This document shows, in pieces, positions 47,476-59,787 of a stretch of DNA of 64,000 nucleotides. Numbering within the stretch: position 1 is the first letter of the stretch; each line of letters opens with the position of its first letter. This DNA comes from Anseranas semipalmata. Its lineage: Eukaryota > Chordata > Aves > Anseriformes > Anseranatidae. The stretch is from contig VXAA01007190.1 of assembly GCA_013399115.1 (NCBI GenBank), positions 132,232 through 196,231 on the forward strand. The letters run 5' to 3'. The notes below the pieces were generated by a model. That model was not told the DNA's origin and ran no database searches. It saw only the letters and a program-made list of their open reading frames with translations. The position numbers and the translations under genes were made by a program.

Positions 47476-49282
47476 ATGAAAACTGAGTAACATGTATAAA
47501 TGGTCGTGTAATTAGGTTGGTTTGTCAGTCATAGTTCTGTATGGGATCAGTTACCAAAAAAAATCATTCTTCCCCAAAAGAACACTGTTTGAAGATTAAT
47601 TTAAGATCATATATGTTTGTTTGTTTGTTTGTTTGTCCGGGACAGGATAGCTGAAGACTGGGGATATGGAAAGCTTTGGCTTCTATGCAACCAGCTGCAA
47701 TTGTGGCAGCTTAGAATGCTTCAAGTCACTACTGATTGTATGTTTAGAGGCCTAAGTAACAAGACATGTGGGCTCATTAGAAATACATGTTACATATTGT
47801 ATTTTGCTGAGTGCTGGATGTTAGAGCACTATATTACAGCATAACAGAAAAAGGTTTTAGAGCAGAAAAAAATAATTTGGATTTGTCCTTTTGCTTAGCC
47901 TTTGAAATGCCTCTTACTAACTGGATATGACCAGAAGCTTCATTAATGTGTTTACAGGGCTGTTCATGTTTTAGTTGTGTGTCTGTCCTTTCTGTCCGTT
48001 CTAATCCTTATGTTCAATAGCTTATTGTTTATAGTGTCACTATCAGAAAGAGCCCTATATGAAATTCCTAAAGCCATGATAAACAGTGCACACTTGCATT
48101 TGAACAGATAAACCATTTTAGGATGAACTCTGTTATTATCTTGCTATGGCTATGTAAAATTAATTTTATCAATATTTTGCAGTAATCTTTCCATAACATG
48201 GAAGGGAATGATAAAGTCCTGCAGAACCATAGGATGAGAAACTTGAGAGAGGGGAACAAACTGACACATTTTATTTGGGGCAAATTTTCAGCTGTGAGTA
48301 CTAGGATCCACAGTCCCTGCAAAATCAACTTCTCTATTTCCAGAGACAGAGAATAGACTGCTAATTCATGTAGTCCATCAATGAAGAGCACAACCCAAGA
48401 AAACAGGTATTGAACTATTCTTTGTGTTTGAAAAAGAGAAGGGTTAAGATGGAGGCTGCAATTTGAGTTGTATGTCTTAGCCTTTCAACTAGTGGCAGGG
48501 GTGGAAAAAGAAGTGATTTCTCACATGCTGCTCTGTACAAAGAAGGTATATCAATTAAAGTGCTAATCTGACAACAGGACACCTGGATTAAGACCTCTTT
48601 TAATACTTTCTTGTGTGGTTAGTATATCTCTCTCTATAGTGAAGTGGTTCCCTGATGCAACTGTACTTTGATATTTTGTTCTTCATTCTTCAGAGCAGGG
48701 TCTCTGATTCAGCTGAGCAACTGCATGCTTCTTCTCTCATCTTGAGACCCTGTTGTAGTCCTATCTTCCCTCTGAAGTGGAGGACTGGGTAGGAGGATGG
48801 CATTGGGTGATGGGCTGCAGTGGCAGCAGGAGGAAGGGCTATGGATGTGGCTGGTGGTAGGGAGGGAGGTGGGTTGTAGAAGACAGTACTGGGGTAACGC
48901 TGAGGTGGGAACCGACTGGAAGTGGGTAATGTTGTGGGTTGCAAGCTCAGTAATACATTAAACAGACTAGATGAACTGTTGTCCTCTGCCTCCAGCTGTC
49001 CCCTTTGTTACTGTCTGCAAGGAACACAAAATGGCCATGGGTTGGGAGGTCTGGGAGGTGTAACCTGGCTGGACTGTATGGTATAGGCAGAGTAGGTCTG
49101 GGCATTGCGTAATTCCAATGCCTTTGTGCCTCTTAGGGTGTCTGTCTTAAAGTGGGAGGAAAAGTGAGGAAGCAGTGAGTGGAACTGCCAGAGCTGAGCA
49201 CCATCTCCCCACTAATGTAGTACACTTCCATTTGAAACCACCTTCTTTACTTCACTTTTCAGCTTCTTTCTCAATTCTGCTT

Positions 49283-49308
49283 AATAAATAAATAAATAAA
49301 TAAATAAA
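49283..49308 (+). repeat. (AAAT)n microsatellite
   Basis: About six perfect AATA/AAAT units. Confidence 0.97.
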
Positions 49309-49614
49309 GTGCTTTACAAAGAGGAAAATTAAAAATAGTTAACTCAGTTCCAAGGAAGCTGGATGCTCTTTTCCTACATCAAGAAACATTCCTTTAGCCC
49401 TATTTTGATGGGTCAAAAGTGCTTCTCCTTCCATAATTTTCCACAGGAAAATTGAACAGAACTATAAGAAGTAAACTTCAAAATAATAGTTGTTTAGTTT
49501 GAAAGTTGTTCTCACAGGATATGAATTTATGTATTTGGGACTAAAAGTGAAAACTAATACAATTTCCCAAAACCTGCTCATGCATTCTTTAAAGATGTTA
49601 TTTTCATTCAAGGA

Positions 49615-49637
49615 AAAAAAAAAAAAAAAAAAAAAAA
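49615..49637 (+). repeat. Poly(A) run, about 23 nt
   Basis: A pure A-run. It could be the tail of an old retrocopy inserted from the left, but I recognise nothing upstream that it would belong to. Confidence 0.9.
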
Positions 49638-50363
49638 GCTTGCTTTTATGTTAGGACTGTGACAGAGAGCTTAGAGATTACCTTTCAGAAAATTATTTTT
49701 CTCTCAAAAGATTCAGAAATGCAGGATATCTTAATATATCAATGTAATGACAGAAGTGAAAACATAAGTCTTGTCACATGTGTACGTAGCCTTGATATAT
49801 GTGGGGTAAAGAGGCAGAAGTTATCTATTGTTGACTTTGTATTTCCTTCCCAATTGCGTGGAAATTCCACAAGCAAAATATTTAACAGCCAGGTAGTTAA
49901 TTCACAAAATAATAATGAGCACTATAAATTATTAGCTAAGATTCAAACATTTATGCAAACTAACTGATATTAGCAGTTCTTAGAGAAAAAAAAAAACAAA
50001 CAGACAGTTGCATAACTGGAACAGAGAAATGATCATCTGCAGTATCATTACAGTGAATGTTACATGTAATATTTCATGTAATGCAACTCTGTAGTTTGTG
50101 GTTGTTTTCTCTGATGTATTTTCTTGCTGTGAGGCTTATAGAAAATTTTGATGAGAAGATTGATAAGACTGGTCATCTTTTTTGTGAAAATTTTCATTCA
50201 TATCCTAAAATCACATCTGTTATGTATTTATAAAGAATTAATGAACTAAGTGTTACCATTTCAATTTTTCATGTTGTTTGGAAATAGACCGAGTGCCTTC
50301 AGACATGGCTTGAAATATTTAATCCAGCTGCAGTGCAACTACAGTCTAGTGTGGTGAAGTCTC

Positions 50364-50643
50364 TAGAACAGTTTTGTATTATCTCAAGGGCAAAGATTGT
50401 TTACTTTCTGTGACTTCTAAAATTGCCCCCTTTAGACAGACTGATGAGAGGCTTTGTAGGGCAAGAATACCTAATTCCAGAATCTTTAAAAATGTAGCTA
50501 TTGCTTGTTCTTTATCTCCTACATCTCCCACACCTAGCTTTGTAAGAAGAAAGGCACTGACTCCGGCACCTGTACTTGTATCTTTTTCATGCCGTGTTTG
50601 CTTAAACTGCAAATCACTAAAAGCATGGAACATACCTTTCTAA
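50364..50643 (+). other. Exon-like open segment with downstream AATAAA (uncertain)
   Basis: A frame of about 90 codons, open to TAA at 50641-50643, starts just after a weak acceptor (GAAGTCTCTAG). AATAAA follows at about 50662. The segment SLSPTSPTPSFVRRKALTPA has a protein-like Ser/Thr/Pro composition. I found no partner exon and do not recognise it, so it is reported as a candidate only. Confidence 0.2.
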
Positions 50644-53574
50644 ATGTTTGCACTGGAAGCATAATAAAGGAATCTGTTCTTTAAAGCTGTAGTGCAATGA
50701 TAATTTCTAGATAAATAATATCTGTCTGTGGCCAGTAGAGAAGAAAGTAAAAGTAGAATAAGCACGAAAACAAATAACAGATCAACTGCTCTGTTGCTTA
50801 ATATTGCATTTTACATTCCTTGTAAAGTGTTCTATATTTTACCCAAAAGATTTATTGGCCACTTCAGTGGGGGTATTAAAATTGAATGATGAATATCTAT
50901 GGGTGTATCAATCTTGAATCTAACAATATTTAAATAGGTAGATATTGTATATCATGATATTTTGTATGACAGAAATGTCAGCATGTAGTAAGCAGAACAA
51001 AATCATGGTGTTTGCAGTAAGATCAAAGTATTTATTTATATAAAATCCATTCAGTTCCTACAAATTATACAGATAATTTCAAAGAGAAAATTTTAAAGTC
51101 CTCATTCTACAAGAGCTCTTTCTAGACAAGTGTCCTCTACTCATGAGTTTCTGTTGAGTTTCAGGCCTTAGTTCCATAACTTATCTCCCTGACTATATTT
51201 TGTATTTGAATATTTTAGAAGTGAAAATCTTTTCTTTATTCTATTTGTTTACTTCATTTCAATTTTTGTGGTCTTTGTTCTTTGAGTGACCACTGACTTG
51301 TGTACTAGGGCTTTAAAGAAAGCCGAATCTTATCTTTGGAATACAAGTGAGCTAATTTTCTACCTAATGCTAATGTATTGCCTTTACTTTATTATTATTT
51401 TACTATATTACCTTTTACTCAGTATTCCTTGTTGCTTTGATTTCTTTGAAGCATAATGGGGAAATCATAAATGAAATTTCTTGTTTACTGGATCTGACTG
51501 ATACCCTTGATCAGTAGAGCTAACAGATGGGATAGTATGTTGAGAGCCTGACTGCAGTTGCCCATGAGCTGTTCATTCTCTGCCCAACATTCTGTAATTT
51601 AGACCTGATGAGCTAAATGTAACTTCCCTTACAGGAGGTCTGTTGGTTGTAGAAAACAGAAACTTGAGTACAAAGGGAATTTTCTCCACTCTCATCAAAC
51701 TAGCAATGGACTGTGGTACTACAGGATCTTGCATGTTTAAGAATAGGAAAGGAAGGGACAAGCAGCAGATAGTTGTTTTGTTGCAGCTCTTTCAGCTGAC
51801 TCAGAACCTGGAAGTGAGGGGAGTCCAGGAGAGCAGTGCTCATCCATCCCTTCTGACACAACTTCTCTGGCTTCCATGGGACCTTGTAAGCACACACTTT
51901 TCCTTAATCTGCCTTGTTGCTGGCTCACATTCCTTCATACGATGAGCATCTTCAGATCTCAGTAGTTGCTCTGAGACAATTCCTCCAACAGGGAAAAGTA
52001 GGTAACAAATTCATAAGCAGTGCAGAAACAATCCAGTAGTGAAATAAACATTTAGCATCTTTCTAAGGGTGCAATATCTGTCTGGGGGGGGTGGGGGTGG
52101 GAAGAAATAATTGCTTTCTATTCCTGTTCTTGATTATCTCCATTCTTATTTCAGATTAGAGTTCACTCTGTTAGTATCTCATATTACCTTTGTCTGACTT
52201 CTGAGTTCTGAGTGTTCCTGCCAGCCTGATTTGAATTCCATGTGGGGGTTGTCTTATTGGATCATGCATTAAGTGAAGATAAACCACTGAATTTGGTTTC
52301 TGTGGAGCTGGAACCTGAAGGAAAAATAAATCTAACTTTAATCTAACTTGATATCTGAACAGAAACATCTCAGTTTTAAAAGTGGCCAGTCTCTTTAATG
52401 TTTGCTTGACCTAAGGGATAGTAAATGATAAAACTTAAACATACAGTGTGTTATAGCTTTCTTTTCTTTCAAGTGTGTGACAGGCATATTGTTTCAGTAA
52501 CTAGTAAATCTCTCATTGTCCTGATATTTGTACAATTTCCCAAAGGATTTAGGAAATTGTGCAGTTGGAATCATAAAATGAAGGGTAAACAGAAATATTG
52601 TAAGTGTCAAGTTTACAGGAAATTCCCTGAAATTCTTATTTTTTTTTCTGTAATTCATTTTTATTTCATTCAGAACTAGTCTTAATCAATATGTCATTAT
52701 ATTTTATCATAAAAAAAAGTGTTTTTATAAAATGTTAGAGCACCTTCAATCAACTAACAAATTCCTCTTCATTCACTTCATTCCAAGTGAATAGTACTGA
52801 ATACTGCTGCAAACTCCTACTGCTACCTGATCTGGGTTGAGTGCACCAAAGAACTGCATTGTTCAAGGTTTACTGGACTTGAATGATATTTCAGAAGTCT
52901 TCAGCACTCATCTTAATATTATGCATCTTTGTTAGAACTTCACCTATACTGCTTAATTTGAAACATACAGGGAAGCATTTCTCTGATATTTTGAGTAAGA
53001 ATGGTAATGAATTATGATGGGTTCACAAAGTTTCTAAACTAAAAAATTCAAAATGTTTGATCATTTGTAGCATACTTTCTCTTTCATCCAGAGATGCATG
53101 AAACAACTCTCCAGAGCTATAGTCGTGAAACATTCAGATTGATTGATGCATAGTTTTAAGCTGATCTTACCAAGTAGACTTTTGAGCACAGTTGCTAAAG
53201 CCAAGATAAAGCAAAACAGATCCTGTAATTCTATTTGTTGAGGAATTTGAAAACCACTGAGATGATGTAGACATGTTCTGGTGGAAATCTGCTTACTGAT
53301 AATTGTGAAATAGTTAGGTCATTGAAGTCATCAACAAACATCTCTTTTGATAGAGTTATAGTCTGGACAGATCATTCAAACAGTTCTCATCTTAAAATAC
53401 AGTGGCTACAACTGTATGTTATTAATATGCAAATAAATTGGAGACACTATTGTGAAAGCAGAGGATAAAAAAATTGCTTTTTTTTTTTTTTTTTAATGAT
53501 TTTCTTTCCCATGTTTTAGATGACTATTTGGAAGACCGAATTCAGAGCTCCTGTGCAAAAGTGGCACAAATATT

Positions 53575-54505
53575 AAGTTTTGGAAAGACTCACTTTCCCT
53601 TGGCAGCCCTTTCACAGTCCCCAAACCATGAGGGCTCTGCACTTTTTCTCTCAAAACCCTAACAACAGATAGTGCCCAGGTCAACCATGGACACAAACCT
53701 ATGGGGTGCCCCAGAATACCTGACTGATATGCCTGTCAGTGTTCAAGATGCATTTGGATAATGCCCTTAACAATATGCTTTAACTTCTGATTAGCCCTGA
53801 AGAGGTCAGGGACTTGGAATCAATAACCTCTGAAGGTCAAACTGAACTACTCTACTTATAACCCTAGACAGTTACCAGAGCCATCACTAAACTTCACATA
53901 TGGCTCCCAGCAAAAAGTAGGCAGGACTGAAAGTTTTAGCAGCCCTTACCTTCTGTTAGTAGACCATTTGCAGCAAAACAACCCCTGGAGCTCTGTGCTT
54001 TCTCTCTTGCAAAACCCTAACACTAGCCCTAGATAGTGCCCAGGTCTACCGCCGAGCTCGCTTATGGTTACCACTAAAAAGTGTCCAGGAGTGAAAGCTT
54101 TTGGCAGCTGTCACTTTCTCTTGGCAGCCCCACCACCACTAGGGGTATGGGCTTTCTCTCTTCCAAAACCCTAACCCTAGACAGTCCACCATGGACGTAT
54201 CTTATGGTTCCCAACAAAAAGTGGCTGAGACTGAAAGCTTTTCACAGTTGTATCTTCCTATTGGCAGCTGCTTAATATCCCCACTGCCACTGGGACTCTG
54301 CGCTTTTTATCTTGAAATATGCTAACTCTATTTGTAATCCTAACCCTAGACTGTGCGCTTTCACCATGGGCCCCCAGTTATTATTCCCACCAAAAAGCAG
54401 CCAGGACTGAAAGCTTTTGGCAGCCCTCACTTTGTATTGGCAGCTCATTTGCAGCTCCACCACAACTGGGGCCCTGTGCTTTCTAACTCACAAAACCCTA
54501 ACTCT
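53575..54505 (+). repeat. Degenerate tandem array with telomere-like motifs
   Basis: Units share the order GAAAGCTTTTGGCAGC..CACTTTCT.TTGGCAGC, CCACCACTGGGG, GTGCTTTCTC, AAAACCCTAACCCTAGACAG, CAGGTCTACCATGG, and CAAAAAGTGGCCAGGACT. The GAAAG(C)TTTT landmark recurs at 53929, 54093, 54233 and 54409 (spacings 164, 140 and 176). A first partial unit (53575-53700) is cut off by a CR1 fragment. Each unit carries a CCCTAACCCTA-like block (for example 54169-54179 and 54341-54351), the telomere repeat motif. Open frames across it (54353-54611) are artefacts. Confidence 0.85.
53720..53866 (+). mobile_element. CR1 LINE 3' fragment inside the tandem array
   Basis: It contains the diverged CR1 3' end: TCAAGATGCATTTGGATAAT, GGTCAGGGACTTGGAATCAA and GAAGGTC..AACTGAACTACTCTACT. 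It lies between a broken first unit and the rest of the array, so it inserted after the array formed or marks its edge. Confidence 0.7.
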
Positions 54506-54604
54506 TTTTCCTTCCCTTGCCTTGACTTGTCTTGCCTTCCCTTCCCTTTCCTTCCATTCACTTTCCTACCCTTTCTTCCTCTTTTCTCCCCTTTCCTTTC
54601 CTTA
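54506..54604 (+). repeat. Pyrimidine-rich (CCTT/CCTTT-like) stretch
   Basis: An imperfect run of C and T only, with few exceptions, directly follows the last tandem unit. It may have grown from the array edge. Confidence 0.85.
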
Positions 54605-56180
54605 TAACTAGTTGTTAGACCTTTATCTGTTTAATGAATTCTCTCTGGAACCAACTACTAAAGATAAGTATTTTTTAAAAATAAATTTACTTCCTTTGCC
54701 AGATGAGTAGATGAGTTTATTTCTGGTCCAATGATGTCTGATGGTATCTTTTTATCCTTCTTCCCAAGAACCATCAAGTTCCAGAATCCTACAAGCCTGT
54801 GCCAGAATCAAGCTGCTTACATAGTTACCATGAAAACATGCATTTGCTTAATATGAGAGGTTCAGAACAAGATAAACGGTTGTATAAATATGCTCTTATA
54901 GACACAATGTATTAGAATTACATTCACCTACATATCATAGCTTTGATTATATTTTGTACGTTTTTTAAACATCTCTTGTTATTATATTATGTTTTGTTAT
55001 GCTGTATTATTTTACCATTTTGCTTCAGTTTGAAAGCAAATGTGTTGCAATATGAGATTTGGTATATAAAAATCTGTTGATTTAGTAACTTTGTAACTGC
55101 TTATAATCCAGTCATAAGCATGTCACTAGCAAGTCACTAACACTGTCATGTCACTGTGTCCAGGTGGATTTTTAAGGAAGCTACAAGAAGAGGTATGCAA
55201 ACGAATACACCAAAAACCTTAGACTATGCCTGTCATGGTGCACCATAACTGTGCAGAATTGCTTGATGAAAGAAATGTTTAAGGGGCTGCCACTTCTCAT
55301 TTCATTTCATAGGTATTTAAAAATTCTTGGCAGTGCCCTTCAGACTATTAGAATTTGCTTTCATTTTCTGGAGGAAATTTCATGTTTGTTTAATAGTTAT
55401 TCACCCCAGTGCTTAATGTTCACTTAGAATGATATTTTGTGAACTGGAAAGTTGCTTACTGCTTTGTTTTGTTTTGTTTTGTTTTGTTTTTGCAATCCTT
55501 TCAGATTTAGTGTATTTTATGAGGGAATAGAATTTGGAGCTTCATGTTGAACATGAATCTGTGGTTTAGTTACTTTTTTTAATACCTTCTAGCTCAATAT
55601 GATTCCTAAGGACTACTCTGAGTAAGCATGTAAAAATTCTGAGATGAGGTCATGCAGTTATATCTTTTATAATGTGCAGAAAAAGAATCATATAAATGTA
55701 TCTGAAGCAACATATAGAGGGGTTTTCTCCTTTGTCATCTTCCCTGGCATTTCTTTAACAAACTGTGGTTTTACCTTCTGTCTGTTACTGAAGCTCCACA
55801 GGGATCCAAGTTTTCTTGTTCTCTTTGTTTGCTTCATCAGATGTTTACAAACTGTTAGTTTGGGATCCTTTACTTTTGCAGCTGATGGAGACCTTGCCCT
55901 CTTCTGAATGTAGGCCTAGCATCCATAGTACACTTGGCTTTACACTGGCATTTTACTTGATAGACAGATAATGTTCTTCTTTGGTATGTGAAGGATGTTT
56001 GTTCCCTCATGATTTACTCTGAATTTAGAGACAAGCAGGCAGAGGAAAAGCATGACACTGTGACCACAGGTTGGTAATTTTTTATAGCAATTTCTTTTTC
56101 TTTGCTGCATGCTTTTCATTTGCAGTAGCTGATAAAAGAGAACAGTCTGTAAAACCTGCTTTTACTTACTAGAAGAACTA
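54605..56180. other. Intergenic, no gene seen
   Basis: AT-rich DNA with a (GTTTT)n run at 55463-55491. No splice-supported exon was found. Confidence 0.5.
55463..55491 (+). repeat. (GTTTT)n microsatellite
   Basis: About five perfect GTTTT units. Confidence 0.95.
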
Positions 56181-56349
56181 ATTACAGAATCACACAGAAT
56201 CATAGAATGGTTGAGGTTGGAAGGGACCTCTAGAGATCATCTAGTCCAATCCCCCTGCTCAAGCAGGGTCACCTAGAGCACATTGCACAGGATGGCATCC
56301 AGGCGCATTTTGAGTATCTCCAGAGAAGGAGACTCCACAGCCTCTCTGT
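56181..56349 (-). mobile_element. CR1 LINE fragment, 5'-truncated
   Basis: The plus strand reads AATCATAGAATGGTTGAGGT, GGAAGGGACCTCTAGAGATC, then to GAAGGAGACTCCACAGCCTC, where CR1 similarity stops. It belongs to the same type as the 12399-13165 copy by its ...CTCCAGAGAAGGAGACTCCA block. Confidence 0.93.
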
Positions 56350-56815
56350 CTTGTGTTGGATAGAGGTAGTAGTTGTGAAAGAGTGAGCAGATCCATCCTG
56401 CAGTTGACTGAGAAACTTTCCTGGTCCTCAGATCCTAGTGGTGAACAGAATTAATTCCCAGAGAAGCTGAAGTTGATTGAATCCTTATAGATAGTTTGAG
56501 ATTATTTATTTATTTATTTATTAAGGATTGACATTACTGATTGCCCCTTTTGGGGCAGTTTAACCTATAAAAATGTATTTCTGGTTTAAGTACAAACTTT
56601 CTGGAAACTGTCACTTCTGTAGAAGATATGGAAACTAACACAAGATGTGGAGTAAGGGCAAAGGATCTGGAAAAGGGACATTCATTTAGAAAGGGAGAGA
56701 TAAAATTAATCCAAAACCATGCTCTACTTTCTGAAAATTAGGAAATGGAAGTTAATAAAGGACTTGGTATCTGAGTTGTTTGAAAACATCTGGAAAAAAA
56801 ATAGGACTTTATGAC

Positions 56816-56941
56816 ATAGAATCATAGAATATCCTGAGTTGGAAGGGACCCACAAGGATCATTGAGTCCAGCTCCTGGCTCCACACAGGACCACCCAAAA
56901 ATTAAGCCATATGTCTGAGAGCATTGTCCAAACACTTCAAG
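56816..56941 (-). mobile_element. CR1 LINE fragment joined to an LTR fragment
   Basis: The plus strand reads CATAGAATCATAGAATATCC, GGAAGGGACCCACAAGGATC, and stops at CAAACACTTCAA. The next base belongs to the 3' end of the 1.08 kb LTR family, so the two repeats directly abut. Confidence 0.9.
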
Positions 56942-57118
56942 TCAAGTCTGTTTTGCCCATGATGGTAACTGCTAAGTGATCTCCCTGTCTTTATCTTGAC
57001 TGTGAGCTTTCTCATTCCTGTTTTTTCCTGTTTTCCACCCTACCTCCTGGGGTAGCAAGGGGTGGTAAGCGAGCAGCTGGGTGGGAGTTTGGGGGTTGGC
57101 CAAGGCCAACCCACCAAA
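56942..57118 (+). mobile_element. 3' end fragment of the 1.08 kb LTR family
   Basis: It matches 24040-24203: AGTCTGTTTTGCCCATGATG, GTAACTG..AGTGATCTCCCT, TTATCTTGAC, ending GGCCAACCCACCA. The 5' three-quarters of the LTR is missing; the left border is the CR1 fragment. Confidence 0.88.
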
Positions 57119-59787
57119 GCTGATGGGTCAAAGCTTCTTCAAAGTATTATCGGTCAAACAATGACTTTGGCAAGTGTGAACTCTAAAGGTAATCTCAAAT
57201 ACAATTCTGTGGAGAGCGATAATTAGTTCTGTTGGCATATATAGAGAACTACATCTACAGAACAGCAATGGTTTATACTGCTGAGAAACCCTTGCTCCAT
57301 TTCTGAAAGGGAAGGAACTAATGAAGGTGGAGCCAGACTCCAGTTTACTCAGTTTTTCCTTGTGATGCTCCAATCCCTTATAACTACTTACAGGCAGTTA
57401 AGCATTTCAGGGAAGAAGTAATGTTGGATCTAAACCATCCTGAAAGGTCTGGGAGAGAGGCTCATAAATCAGCTTGGCTGTGGAGCCAGTTGGACTGAAT
57501 GAAAGGGCTCTCAGAATCACCTTAAGAGCCAGCCTTGAAGGAATGTGGGACCTGGCTATGGACAGACTGAAAAATCTCTGAAATTTGTGATTTCAATGGG
57601 ATTACTTAACACTTTCTGCTTCTGGACTTTAGAATGGCCGGGAATATTTTTACTTTGACAATTACTTGGGGTTCCTGACTGTCTGGTAGGCTAAAACCAT
57701 TGTCTGTCTTAAGGGAGCAGGAAGACTAACACTTTGAAAGAGGATCTGAAGTGAACTTGGATCTGAAAGACAAGTCACATTGTCAGTGTTTTGACTCTTC
57801 TTTGGCATACTGCTTGCCTTGTCTGAAAATTAGTATGATATAAAGCACATATAATTCACTTTCCATTTTGACCAATTGACAGACCAAACGATAGAGCACT
57901 GAAGAAGGACTGGAAGTAAATGTGAATCTATGGAAAACTATGGGATGTGACTGGTTTTTAGAGATGCTTTCCAAATAAAATATTGCTTCATCGCTTAACA
58001 AGGCTTTAGTTTGCTTTTCAGTTGACTTCATTTTAACACTTAGAAAAAGCCTGATTATAGTGTTTCACATATAGTTACAGCTTTAATTCTTATGTTGACC
58101 TTTTACAGGATAATTCAAAATTCCAACTGTTCTCAGGAGTTACAAACACAGATCATGCAGCAAATTATTATTATTATTTTTTTTAGCTAGAATGTCTTAT
58201 GTATTCTAAGTACCGAGCAAAACAACCTACTCACAGTTTGTGTATGTGTGTATATTACGTATTTTTAGGCAACCATTTTAAAAAGCTGTTCCACAGTATT
58301 TCATAATACAGAGACAATCTTGTCCATAAGTGTCAGTTTGTTGCAGAGCTCAATTCTTTGAAAGTTTTCAAAAGCAAGACTGCAAGTTTTGTGTCTGTGT
58401 GTGTGTGGGGGGCTGAATTCAGGCATAATACTTAATTAAATACTTAAATACTTGGCTCACGCCATTGCCTTTGAGCAAAGGCTGACTATATGCCTTCAGA
58501 AGCAAGTTCTGGTAGCCAGGATTTAAATAAGTTTTAAGACGATGGCTTTTGTTACTCACAGCCAGTTTCAAGATGCAGTTCTCAATGCATATAATGGTGG
58601 CAATAATTGCGGACCTGCATGTTGGTAACCTGTAAGTATCTCTTTCTATCAGAGCAGCCCTCTGACTCAACTAGAAACAGCATAACAGTGTTGAGGGATG
58701 CAAATGAGACCATAAGTTTCTTGGAACTGGGATCAGTGGTGACCATAAGATAGGTCAGAAAACTCCCCAGACAGCTCTAAATTCTGTAAGCTGGGCACAG
58801 TCCCTTGCCAGTGAAGGATTTCAGAGGTATGGGCTGTAGAGATCTTGACTGGAAGGCCATTCTACCTCAAAGAGTGAGTGATCCACCCACAGCTAACCCA
58901 AGTGGGTGCAGGCCTGTGCTGTGCCATGTTGTGTTGCACCTACAGAGTGGTCTTCAGGCCTGCACTGGGCTGTGTACACCCTGTGGACACAGGGCAAGCC
59001 CAGCCATCTCCTCCATGATGAAACAGTGCTTATAAATCCTATAAGAACATGAATGACTGTAATAGAATAACTGTCCCATGGATGGGACCTGCATGGCATG
59101 GTGAACCTTGATCAGAGGCCTGTTCGATACTGCACAACTCAGGGTTACCAGCATTTGGCAGGACATTAGAATTATCTGTACTATCCACTCTTTCTTTATA
59201 GTGTATGCTCTAATAAGTAGAATTTTAAATGTTAATTCACAGAGTCTGAGTGCATTTCTTATGGGGTTCACAAACCAACATGTTATCCTGTACTGAGATT
59301 GGTTTAGTTTTTGACAGACAGAAGTTCATTATATGTTGCCCAGAGATTGCCACACTGAACTGATAGGAAAGGCAGGTCAGAATTTGATCACCCCTCAGAT
59401 GGGCAGAAATCTAGGACAGAAGTTCCCAGCTTTCATTTTTCCTAACACAGCAGGGTAATCTGTTATTGCTGTATGCAACAACAGTTTAGAAAAGGCTAAA
59501 TTTATGTCCCACTTCTGATCATCTGAGAAGAGACAAACTTCCTGTGTTGTCACAGACTTCTGGAAGCTAACATATTTGCCAGCTGAAGTCATTATTAACT
59601 GGATGTGAACAATTAAAGACAAAGATCAATCCAGTTAGTTGAATATTGTTTATGCATTACTTAATCTTGCATAAATTTAAATTTTACTGGCAGTAGTGTT
59701 CTATCATAAAAAAAAGAAAAGAAACAACAAATCAAAACAAAACAAAAAAAAGCACTATACTTCAAACTCTCGTGCAAATAAAAATAC
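57119..59787. other. Intergenic, no gene seen
   Basis: Unique-looking DNA with one copy of the unnamed dispersed repeat (58876-58980) and a GT-run (58393-58406). No coding exon is supported. Confidence 0.5.
58876..58980. repeat. Unnamed dispersed repeat, copy 2
   Basis: It aligns with 18205-18310 in the same orientation (GAGTGATCCAC...AGTGGGTGCAGGCCTGTGCT...GTGTACACC). Divergence is substantial, so the family is old. Confidence 0.55.

Larger units (their letters stand above)
46196..53560. other. Intergenic, no gene seen (7.4 kb)
   Basis: AT-rich DNA with a (TA)n run (47451-47475), a (GTTT)n run (47612-47636), an (AAAT)n run (49283-49308), an A-run (49615-49637) and a T-run (53477-53496). 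The open segment at 50364-50643 with a nearby AATAAA is listed separately. Confidence 0.45.

Noticed and set aside
48690..48944. Pro-rich 84-codon frame on minus
   Set aside because: Low-complexity GGT/GGA-rich plus strand; no splice or family support.
53521..53662. Coding exon after the acceptor CCCATGTTTTAG
   Set aside because: The first 20 codons look acceptable, but the frame runs straight into the tandem array and no donor or partner exon fits.
54165..54180. True interstitial telomere sequence
   Set aside because: Only one or two hexamers per unit inside longer non-telomeric units; not a (CCCTAA)n block.
54353..54611. Ser/Phe/Pro-rich frames
   Set aside because: Translation of the tandem array and the adjoining pyrimidine-rich tract.
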